The translations under genes were made by a program, and so were the position numbers. This document shows positions 23,101 to 35,100 of a stretch of 64,000 bases of DNA, piece after piece. The notes beneath the pieces are model-generated. The model was not told where the DNA came from. It did no database searches and saw only the letters and a list, made by a program, of their open reading frames with translations. The stretch is from Rhynochetos jubatus (lineage: Eukaryota > Chordata > Aves > Eurypygiformes > Rhynochetidae): assembly GCA_027574665.1 (NCBI GenBank), contig CM050652.1, positions 1,964,589 through 2,028,588 on the forward strand. Reading direction: 5' to 3'. Position 1 is the first letter of the stretch. Each line of letters begins with the position of its first letter.

Positions 23101-26100
23101 AGACAGCAGTTCATGCCTGAATATTGACATTTCAGTGAGTCATTATTGGCCATTTTAGCCTAGGAAAGAGGCCAGAGCACTCTGTTGCTTTACAAAACAG
23201 GAGAAATTTTTAGGACTCTCCTGGAAAAGCGCAGAAACTTCCGCTCCATGGTAGCCCCATAACATTTCAATCAGTAATTTCGAAGGGAATGCAGAATTAA
23301 ATTCTGTGAGAAAACTGTGACAGGATTTTGCAAATCAGTTCTTGCAGGGGATGCCTTAGCATAGGTGATCACTGTATCATAGAATCACAGAGTCGTTTAG
23401 GTTGGAAGGGACCCTAAAGCCCACCCAGTCCCACCCCCTGCCATGGGCAGGGACACCCTCCACTAGACCAGGTTGCTCCCAGCCTCTTCCAGCCTGGCCT
23501 TGAACACTTCCAGGGATGGGGCATCCACAGCTTCTCTGGGAACCTGTCCCAGTGCCTCACCTTCCAGTGTACTCACCTTCTGTCCTACCAGTCCTCTTGT
23601 TCCAAAAAGCCCCATCACTCCTTTGGAGCCAGCTTCACCTTTGACTCCCTAAAATTTTAAAATCCCTGTCAAATAAATTTTGATGCCTACCCCAAGAGAG
23701 GCCAGTAGAAGAAACTATAGAGATGGCAGAGAGGATGACAAAACCCACCATTTCTATAGCAGCCTTTGGCCCCAGGGACCCCAAAGGTCTGTATGGCCAG
23801 TGGAGGGAAGAAATCCACCAGCTGCAGAACAGCCTGGCAGAAACCTCAGTGAATTGTCCTGTAAAAGAACTAGTGCCCAGTGATGGGGACTGAAGGAAAA
23901 GAAAGAGAAAAGCATCTCCAAGCCTCTGGATGAGCTGCCTCCTTGCAAACACTCAAGCACAAGACCCTGCTGGACTTAGTGGTGGTGTAGATACCACTCT
24001 GTGGCTCTGTCCCAAGTCTCTCAGATATTGGGCCAGGAGGTGTTCTTGCTTTAGGAAATGCTTATGTATTAATATTTTTTATTAGAAATCAATCTGACAG
24101 ATATATGGGCTTTCATCTGACTTAAAAACCAGGTACCACTCATGGGAGCATCTCCGTGGGTTTCCTTTACAGTCACTGGGGACCTAACCAGTGCAGTTTT
24201 GGTAAGGACATGATTTGCTTCTTCGCAAGGGAGATGCCCACAGTGGATCAGGCAATTCCCACACTGAACTGCGCTGATTATACAGGTCCCCATGGGAAAT
24301 AGCAAGAGCTGGATAAATAACAGGATGGACATAGTAAATAAACAAATGTAATAATAATAAATGTAATAAATAATGGAAATAACAGGAGCTCAGACAGCAT
24401 GCTGCTATTGTAGATACTTATATTTATTCATCAGAGTCCCCGTCCTGGGTCAGACTTCTGGAGCAAAAAGCATTAACACAATATGAAAACAGGTACGATT
24501 AGTACATGGAGATTTAATCTGTGACTTAGGCTGAGAGTGGGAGAGTTATGTGATTCCTCCCAGGGCAGTGGTGATGGGTTGAGACCTGAGACCTCCACAG
24601 GGTGCTCTCAAAGGGCAAAGGCAGACGGAGGAGCAGGTGACACGCTCTGCCACCACCCAGGGGACAGCCCCGTGTGAAGAACAGGAACAGAGGAGCCAAC
24701 CAAGCCTTAACAAGAATGTCACAAGAGCTGCAGGGCTTGAAGTAGTAGGGACAGCTCTTGGAGGGAGAGGGAGTGGGGGATTCTTACAGTGCTGCAGTAA
24801 CTGAATGGTCACTTTTCCCAGAGAGATCCTGCCCCAGAACTACAGACTTAACACCTGGTGAAGTAGATGTGTATCACATTCCCAAGCCGCAGCATCCTCC
24901 TCTCCCTTTCTGTGCTAAGAGCTTGGCAAGTGTGTCCTTACACCATCTTTTCCAGCAGGCATGTGGGAAAGGAGGATGCAGAGAATTCATTCCCTTCCTC
25001 ATACAAGCAGTGACCTTCTGCTGTCTCTCTCAGTCACATCTTGAGGTTCGTACCTTATCTCCTACAGGTCCATCCTCTCCCTTTTCGCCTTTGTCTCCAT
25101 CAAAACCTGGCAGGCCCTGTTCACCCTGAAAGGTAAACCAGAAATTAGTGGATGGTACCTCTGTCCTGGAAGGAACCAGTGCTCAGCCACTGGCTCTGAA
25201 CCAAAGTGCTGGTTCTCAGTGTTTATAGCAAGTTGCACTCAGTGCCGATGCCACCAACAGTGGGGAAGGGACAGCTTTAAAAGTCAGTAAGAGTTACACT
25301 TACGGGATCTCCTTTACTGCCTTTATAGCCCTGGGGTCCAAAAGTAGTTCTGGGCTCACCCTAGAGAAAGGAGACACACAGTGATATAGACATCCAGTGA
25401 TACATGAACTCATGGGTCCCACTGGATGGAACTGCACTCGCTATGATGGGCAAACTGGTAATTCACATGGCTACAATGAATGTAAGCCTTTCCCAAACTG
25501 TGGTTCATATGAAGACAGGGTGAGAGAGTTGGGGTGTTCAGCCTGGAGAAGAGAAGGCTCCAGGGAGACCTTATAGAACCTTGCAGTACTTGGGGCAGGT
25601 TACAAGAAAGCTGGAGGAGGACTTTTTACAAGAGTCTGTAGTGACAGGACAAGGGGTAGCAGGTTTTAATTGAAAGAGGCTAGATTTAGATTAACTTTAA
25701 GGAAGGAATTCTTCCCAGAGAGGGTGGGGAGGCACTGGGACAGGTTGCCCAGAGAAGCTGTGGATGCCCCATCCCTGGAAGTGTCCAAGGCCAGGCTGGA
25801 TGAGGCTGGGAGCAACCTGGTCTAGTGGAGGGTGTCCCTGCCCATGGCAGGGGGGTGGAACTCGATGGTCTTTAAGGTCCCTTCCAATCCAAACCATGCA
25901 TTGATTCTATGATTCTGTATGCCAGGGAAGGCACATATCCTCCACATCACAATATTAATTGTTAAGATTGTCCTTAACTAAAAGCTGGATAACATACATG
26001 CACAGAAAACTACAAGATGTCCTGGGGTTTGACAGTGACCTCTTACTCTAGAAAATATTGGGGCCCACCGTCATTACTGTAGTCTAGATGCCATGGCTGG

Positions 26101-29100
26101 AAATAGAGCTAAGCATGGCATAACCCTAAGGTTCAATTCCTGATCCGAGGCTGTCAGTGGTGGGGCAGATTCATATCTGACCTGGTGGCTTGGCTCCTTT
26201 GTCACTGTATGTCACTCAGGATGTCAAAGTTTGCATCTCTTCCCAGGTGTGGGAGCTGGCCACAGGCAGGATGGTGAATGGGTCTACTCATCGTGTCCTA
26301 AGCTATGCACACAGAGTTGGAGCTAAGGAAGGGGAGTGGCACTTCGGGTACCCCTCAGAGATAGTTTTGGAGGGTCAGACCCCTAAACTGTCATCCTGAG
26401 AGAGACAGTAGATACAGGCATGCAGTAACCCCATAGACACAGTTGTGACAAGTCTGTTTATCAGCTCAGCAGCTGAGGAGGGACATTTTGCTCCTCAGAG
26501 AGTGAAGAAGCTGTGACAAGGCTATTCTCATGCAAGTAATGTCTCTGCTCTGGCAAACTGATGGTTGTCTCCAAAGTTGAGATGCTATCCATAGTTTGGA
26601 GGGAAGAGGGCTGAAGACACCTTCTAATGGCAACTGTAGCCCACTTGAAAAGGACTCCCTTTACACCAGCGCTCTTCAGTGTTGCCAGCATCACTGTTGA
26701 GGGTGACTGTGCCTTGATGCAGGCGTCTTAACAACCATATAATTGATATTCCCAAACTTTGAGGGTTTTTTGCAGTTTATCCAACCATGACCATCACCAT
26801 AGGACCCTGATCAAATTCTGGCTTAATATACCCTCCTGCTTCCCTGCTCTGGAGGGTCTCTAACAGAGATGGGATGGGGCTCAAGCAATTCTGGGGACAA
26901 AGCAGAGAATAAATATACTGTAGCTTAATCCAATACATAGCACAGGCCCTGGGATTCAAGCAGTTACTCCTGCATTGACCAAGGGAGAGTTAGAAAGTTA
27001 AGTTGCAATCGTGGAACAAAATCAGGACAATTATTCCTGCCCCCTCCTGTTTTATCTCACACTCCACCTTATATTTTATTAAGGTATTCTTTGGAAAATG
27101 CATTACACATTCCTTCAGCCTGGAAAGTGCTTTGGGGCCTCTTCAAGAAGCAGATTAAGAATTGATTCATCTCTGGAGCAAGTCTCCTTTGAAAGTAGCT
27201 TCCTCAGATACAAATCGGCCTTAATCATTTAATACTGCATGACTCAAAGGCAGAATCATCATGTAGGTTTTCTAAAATTCATTTTCTAACAAGCCATTTC
27301 AGCCAGGAAGGAAGTTAACAAAACACTGGGCAGAAGTTCAGCGTTTTCTGTGCATTTTCCAGAAGCGCTCAGGGAGTTATTTTCGCATTACCTGCTGTGA
27401 GCCAGCTCAGTCTTTTCAAGATTGTAGTATGCTTTGGCGTGAGCTGGTTATACCAAAATCAGTAGAAATTTTGTTCCTCCCTTAAATCACAGGAGGCATT
27501 TTTGTGTCCCAGCAAATAGTCGCCAAAATGACTTCTTTGTTGTTGTTTTGTAGGATGCCGTAGAAACTATCACAAAAGCTCAACCTGGAGCAGTGTGTCC
27601 AGTGTGAGGGTGGCATCAACCAAGTTCAAGTAGATTGAACCTGTGGAGACCCCTGAGAAGGAGAGGGGCATCTACGTGTTGTCTTCCTCTACCTACATGT
27701 GTGTACAATGTAAAAAGGATGGATCCTGGCTCTTCTGGGAGGCACACAGTTGCAACAAGGGAAACTCCTATTAGACAGAGGGAAAAACATCTTCACCCTG
27801 GGGGTGGCCAGATGCCTGAGCAGGGACACAGAGAAGCGCACACAAGACCCTGAGCCTCACATCCTGAAGATTTCATTGGCAATAGGATCTTGATCCAGGC
27901 ACACGGATGGCACTGCACACAACACCATGAATCTAAAGTAGGATTTAAAGTCCTTGTCAGTGAAAGTCATTTACACCCCACCATCTGGGAACCTTGCTCT
28001 GTGCTCCACACTGTTATGCTCACCCACACGCAATTATATGAATCCTATAAGATCATTAAGACCCCAGATATTTGAAAACACATATCAATATTTTTTACCA
28101 TTTATGCCACTACCTTGTAAGTCTATTCATTTAAATAATGGTGCATCTGCTCACTGGTAACTATAAAATTCTGAAAACCTTTTACCCCATCTGCCCCTGA
28201 AAAGCACAATCTGGAATGCCCTTACTCTTTCTCCCTTTGGTCCTGGAAGTCCCCGATCACCCTGAACACAGGAAAGAAAAAAAGACAGTGAGTGATTCCC
28301 TTTATACTCACTCTTCTTGTGTTTCTCAGTCCACTGATTCACACTCCAAGCCACTAAGATCTATCACAGCTGGAAGACAGTTCCTCTGGGCACTCTGCAA
28401 AATGATTAGCTTACCGCAAGAGATTGTGTACAACTAGAATTTATTGCATTGACAAAAAATAAAGACCCAGAGGACTGAAGTGGTTTGTCTGACTCCATGC
28501 TCAGCATATCCCCTATACGGAGCTATTGCTGGATTTCCAGCTCCCAATGGGATGTAGCATTTCCATGCTGCAGGGATGTGCCTACACTATATCTAGGGTG
28601 GGATGGCATCTTATTTAATACAGGATTTCCCAAATTTCAACCTCAAATCTGGCATGCTTTACTGAGAGAGTATGAAATAATAGCTGTTCCTGGAAGCCTT
28701 TTGTAATGGGCATGGTACAGGAGGCTGAAGGGTAGGACTCATCCCTGATGGCAGCTGCTAACCTTCTCCAGTGTTCAAGACTGGTTTGGTGACAGCAGAA
28801 GAAGGCTGCAAGACCATGTGGGGACAGGAGAGTGGATACAGGCTTTAAAACTGCACTTGAACTTCTGAGTGGCAGAGCTGTATGCAGGTCTCTCCCCTGA
28901 CGTCTCATTGCACAGCCCTTACATTTGGGATGCTGTTCTCAGTACTGTGCTTTCCAAGGGTTGTAAGTGGGATGTAGCAGAAGGAGACTGAGGGAACTCC
29001 TGCTGACCAGTGCAAAGGGAAGGGTATGCATTGCCTGATGGGCACTCATTGTCCTGCTGATGCTGCATGACATCTGCTCCCTAGCCCTCTTCCCCCAATC

Positions 29101-32100
29101 CTGCACATCTGGGGATCAACCAGAGCATAACAGGGATCCCTTTCTGTCCAAACTCGCAGATTTCCTGCCAAAAAGGCCTAGGTATACATAAAGGCAGCAA
29201 GCACTCTCAGCCCAGCCACTACAGGGGGCTGCTAATGCCACTTCACAATTCCACACACTGATCAAGGACCCCTCCCAGACCACCCCCAGAAGATGCTGGG
29301 ATTATCCCCACTGTTTCAACAAGGGCATCAGCAGTGTGGGCTGCTGCAGAGAAAGACTCCCCACAACAGTGCCTTCCTCCAAGGCACATTGTAGATAAAA
29401 TGACTGTTGCTTACTCTTTCGCCTTTCACACCGGGGAAGCCTTTTAGACCCTGCAAGAACATAAAACAACACGTGAAGATAAATACTAGACTGAGGGAGA
29501 AGGTGTTAGGAAAGGGCAGCCTTCACTCAAAGGCAGAGCTGCCTCCAAGGACTGGCTCTACCGTGGAGAAGCTGCTGGTAGGACTGTCACAGGAGCCTCT
29601 ACTCTCTTTTCCTTCCACCTGAGAGCAATTTGAGAAGTGAATCACACTGGTGAAAAGAGAAAATTTAGTCTTAAGCTTCTGCCCACCACTGGGTCTTGGA
29701 CCCAATTCAGGATCTCTTGGCAGATGTATAAATTTAGTCAACCTCCCCCACTTTTCAAGCCACGTACTGGGATTTTTGTACCTTTAACAGTAAGGAGAGG
29801 CAGCTCCCACCTCTCAGAGAGCAGGAGGGGAAGGGTTGTTCCCAGAGGTGGAGGTGATGGGGCTCCCCAGATTTCCCCCAGGACAGCTCAGAGCCCCTGG
29901 AGACACAGCCAGGATGTGAACCACACCTGGATAGCTGAAAAGCCATGGTGGTCACCCCAGGTGTAACCCATTTGCAAAACTGGGGACCCCTGATCTCCCA
30001 TGAATATGCAGAGGGATGGTGCCCTCCACCTGCAAAACTTGCAGTTCATCACAGGAGTGGACTTGGACAGAATGGAAAAGGAGGAGACAGAGCACAGACA
30101 TTTCCCAAAGGGCACAAAACCTGGGTTTTGTTACTTCCCAGTGCCCTGTGCTGCTGCTCTCACCACTGGGATACAGCATCTTGCAAGACCTTGTGGTGTA
30201 AGAGCCAGTCTGGCTGAGAATCAGCCCTTCAGGGATGAGATCCCAGGGTGAAACCTGGTACTGCAACCACCTTTGGCCTTCTGAGGAACTTCATAAATGC
30301 CCATTCTGCTCGTAATAACAGATTCATCCCATTAGAGATAACAGCCTAATAAATAAGAAGGTGTTTGTCAAAATACCGGCTGTGATCTGCGTCTCCCCTG
30401 ACTCATTCCCATATCAGTGAAAAGGGAACTTACAACAGAACAAGACCCTGAAATTCATGCAGGCAAGCAGACCTGACAAAGAAGAACAAAGAGGATGTGA
30501 TATTTCAGGTAGTCTTCAAAAGGAGCCTGTGGATGAGTCAGCCAAATGGACAAGAGCATAAAGCAATTGTGCTCTGCATGACACCTTATGTCTCACAGCT
30601 TCCTACAGGATTTACACTCACTCATCCCAATACAACACTGGAATTCATGTTCCCAAAGTCTCTCATTTCCCACTGAAAGCATCAACTCATTTTAGTTTTT
30701 TATTGCTCATGAGGATTTTGCCATCCCTGGGCTCACTGTTGTCCATGCCGTAAAATCAGCCTGCTGTGCTATTTTAACACTCACCATTGTGCCACTGGGG
30801 CCCCGGACTCCCATGATGCCCTCATCACCCTGTTAGGATGCAGAAGGGTAGTGATGGCCATCAGCAAAGAGAAATGCAACATGCACAGTCCCAACTCTGC
30901 AAACCATCCCCCTGGGGACAACAGGAATTAAGCATGCAGCAGCCCAGATCCTCGAAGGAGTTGTCCAACCTCTTCACTTATACCTCCATCAGGATTAGGT
31001 ACCTTAATGCTCCTATGGATCTGGATCAAAGAACCTAAAGGGCTTGAGATCATCCACATGTCCACTGCAGGTAGACACTCATAATAATGCTTCAGTTAGG
31101 TTGAAGCTTCAGCTTCTCCTCAATGTGAGATGATTTGCATCTGATTTAGCATGATATGAATCACTCTAAAAAGGTATCTCTTCCTCTCTGTTGATATTGA
31201 TAGGGCCTGGTAGAACTAACTCAGAAGCAGCCATCTGAGGCTGGATGACCTGGCATGTCCCTCCCTAAGATGTACTTACACCCTAAAAAGTCATATGCAA
31301 CAAGGGACAGAGATCTGAGATGTTCCTGGGTCAGAGAGATTTCTTCCCCCTGATTAGAGGGTTCAGTAGCTTTTCTGCACATTCATAACTCACCGCTGAA
31401 CATGATTTCAGCAGGACTCATCACAACAAATAAGGCAGCCAGGAATTCACCTGGAACTCATACCATTGACTTTCAGAAGGAAGAGGCCACCAGTCAACTG
31501 CTCAGCAGTAACTCATGCCTTTGGAGACCAATGTGACACCTACCTTCATGCCCAGCTGTGGTTTCCAGATGCTGCAGACCTTCTGAGCCTCTGTTTAAGT
31601 GTGCTGTTGGCTCCTTATAAACCTTGCTACAAGGGATAGCTCTGCTGGTGGGTCTGTGAAGTCCTTTTATAACCTCCCTAGATAGATCCTACAAGACTTA
31701 CCTGTCTGTAAGATGCCTAGACTTAGGCATCATCCTGTGAGGCCAAATTTAGATCTCTCATATAAAGCAAATGTACCCTGAGATTCTGTGATTCACTCCA
31801 GATTTATGCCGGAGTCAGAAGAGCAGAAACATTATTTCATCATTTCCTTCAGATAATGAAGCTTGAGCGAGGTTTACCCCAGACCTTTCACAGCTGTTGA
31901 CATTCTCATTAAGTATTTTGTCTCAGGGGCCTCATTGAACAGTTCTGCTGGCAGATGGGGAGTTTGTCTAAATGGATTGCAGCATAAAATCAGTTTATTC
32001 GTGGAACAGCCACAGAAGGAGCAAATTGAAACATGGCCTCTGACTACAACTCAAAAGGGTCTCCCTGGGGTCTTTGCCAGAAGGAGACCAAAACTTCTTA

Positions 32101-35100
32101 GCAGCATAAGCAAAAGTGAATGTTGCTGCTCAAGGGTAATGGGAGCTGGTTTACTTCTGCCAGGACAACAGGAGGGAAGAGGGGAATGAGGATAAAATAG
32201 CTGGAGGCAGATTTTTGAAGGAACTAGCTTGCAGGTAGCACCCCCAAAGCATACAGGTGGTTCACTGAGCTGCTAGGATTAAAACACACATGTAGGGGTG
32301 TAGATATTGCCTTCAATACTCTCATCCAGTCAGTGAAAGCACAGCCAACACAATCAGTGAGGCAGGATTCACATGGCCATGCAGTTGACCAGTGCAATCT
32401 GTAATGCTTGAGGGTGTCTAATTACAGAAGAGATGCTAATTGCAACCTGTGGACAGATTCTGGTCAGTGCCTGCTCCATCTGGGCATGGCAGTGTCCATC
32501 ACCTCCAAATCTGGCTGGTGAAAAATCAAGGAGGACTCTGAAATCAGACCTTTAGGCATCTTCCAAAATGGGTGAGTGGGAGGTGATGGTATGTCTGCCT
32601 CCAACAGAGCATAGACTGCAAGAAGCCAAGGCAGAAACACTTATGGAGGGACTTACCTGAGGGCCAGGCAGTCCACGGGGACCTCTTGGGCCAGCTGCTC
32701 CAATGCCGATTTCTCCCTGAGGAACAGAGAATCCTGGAGATCTATCTCATTTGGAGCAAGGACACCACATCACATGATTGCTGATTAGTTTGACCAAAGT
32801 CACAGGAGGAGTCAGAAGACCCACTTCCATTGATTTCCTGCTGCTCTCTCTGGAGGGTGCTCCAGCAACCATAGGGTGAAAGAGGGAAGAAGTGCCTGGG
32901 GGGGCCAGGGATAGCAAGCCTGAGGAGGGCAGTGGGCTGTCCTTTGACACCCCAGGATCTCAGCTGCTTGTGATGTGCCTGGCAGGTTGACACTGACCTT
33001 GTTGCCTTTGGGTCCAGGAGTCCCGGGAATCCCCTATAAGGTGAGGAAAACAAAACTGAAGGGAGGACTTTGCTTTGCACGTCCTCAATGCTCTCCTGTC
33101 CCACTGTGCTCCAAGATGGTGAAAGCACACCCACCCCAGACACCAGGCCCCCAGCCTTTCTTCCCAGCCATCCCTCTGCTGCTCAGAAGACACTGGTGTG
33201 ATGTACAGAAGTCACCTCTTTTCCTGGGGATCCTGATGGTCCTGCAGGCCCAGCAAATCCATTCCGTCCTCTCTTCCCACGTTCCCCCTTGAAAACAAAA
33301 GCCTTTAAGGAGGAGCACACCCTAATGGAAATGTCCTGCTTTCCCCCATCCAGCTGGAAAGCAGGAGCTGGTGCTCCTCGGTGTTCCCTGCACTGGCTCT
33401 TGTATTTGGTTTGCTTGGCAAGGCTTTAGTAGAGATGGGGACTACAGGGGTGGCTTTGGTGATAAGCTGCCAGAAGATTCCCCCATGTCTGACAGAGCCA
33501 ATTCCAGACCGCTCCAAGATGGACCTGCCACTGGCCAATGCTAAGCCCATGAGCAACAGTGGTAGCACCTCTGGGATAACATGTTTAAAAAGGGTAAAAA
33601 AAAAAAAAAAAATCCCTGGGCAAGAGCAATTGCAGCCAGGGAGAGGAATGAGAATATGTGAAAGAAACAACCCAGCAGACCCTCCAGGTCAGTGGAGAAG
33701 TGGGGGGAGGAGATGCTCCAGGTGCCAGAGCAGAGATTCCCTGACAGCCCGTGGTGCAGACCATGGTGAGGCTGGCTGTGTCCTGCAGCCATGGAGGGTC
33801 ACAGGGGGCACAGACTCCCCTGCAGCCCGGGGAGGACCCCATGCTGGAGCAGAAGGATGTCTGAAGGAGGTTATGACTCCCCCTGCACTGCAGCATGCTC
33901 CTGGCAGGAGCTGTGTCCCATGGAGGGAGGAGTGCAGGCTGGAAGAGATTTGCTGGCAGGACTTGTGACCCCGCAGGCATACTCATCCCAGAGCAGGGGC
34001 AGAGCATGAGTACCTTCCCCTGAGGATGAAGGAGCAGCAGAGACAACGTGTGATGAACTGGCCACAACCCCCATTCCCTGTCCCCCTGTGCTGCTTGCAG
34101 GGGGGAGGGTAAGAAATGGGGAGGAAAGCTGAGCCCAGGAAGAAGGGAGGGGATGGAGTGGCTTTGGTGGGCACTGGGCCTCCAGCCAGGGTCAGCCCAG
34201 CACAGCTGCAAGCAGGAGGAATAGCCAGTGGGGTGCTCCTTGTGTGGGACTCTTGTTGAGGAGAAGGGACTCCAGCTACACTGACACTCTGAGTTTATGC
34301 ACATTTCTGTCCCCCACCCCACCTCCAGATAAGCCTCCTTGTCCCTGCAGTGAGACTTATCCATTGTTTCCTCTGTTTCCAGGGGCTAATGACCCCCAAA
34401 CCCCTTGCTCACATCCCTTCTGCTATCACCACCCCTTCTCTGACAATGTATAGGGTCAGGGTGTGGAGAGGTGGGGCCTTGAACCACAGTGAACACCTGG
34501 TGTAGGCACTCTCAGTTGGACTATCATTGTTCCTACCTTGAGGTGGCTAACTCAACACATCCAGTCTCCCCACAGCACAACACCTACCTTCTGTCCTGGC
34601 ATCCCAGGCAGACCTGGAGCCCCTCTGTCTCCCTGTGACCCAGGGGTGCCAGGGTTGCCGCGAATGCCCTGGATGCCCTGAGCTCCTGGAGGTCCTGGGG
34701 CCCCTGGCTCACCCTGTTGAGGCAATCACATGAATTTGGATCTTAGGTGAGATTAACTGCCCCTCCTAAACGTCTTGTAGAAAGCCTGAGGTGTTGCCTT
34801 GAATTTACGTGATCAGCACACAGAACTGGGGACACCCCTTCCCGTCCTGGTCCATGAGAAAGGTCCTAAGCCTGAAGAAAGGGATATACCATGGCTGCTA
34901 AGTGAGAAGACTTTACCTGAAGACATTTAGAGCTCTCCAGTGAATTCAAACTCTGCAGACCTGAAACATCGGAAGGGTTCACAGAAGCACGTCTCTGCTG
35001 AGATCACAATTCCCTGAATTTTTTTCACAGCCATATTTCACAGTCTGATCTGGTTGAAGATGTCCCTGCTCATTGCAGGAGGGTTGGACTAGATGGCCTT

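Larger units (their letters stand above)
25361..28225. other. Intron between exons 35 and 36
   Basis: Contains a CR1 copy (25,513-25,918) and an older CR1-like fragment (about 27,590-27,855). The rest is unique-looking. Confidence 0.5.

Noticed and set aside
23749-23788. [13 protein letters not shown] exon-like stretch with good acceptor and GTGGGT donor
   Set aside because: Forty bases, so out of phase with both neighbours; likely a cryptic exon or chance.
33585-34364. Minus-strand open frame of 259 codons
   Set aside because: GC-rich intron, composition-driven; starts over the A17 run, no domain or splice logic.
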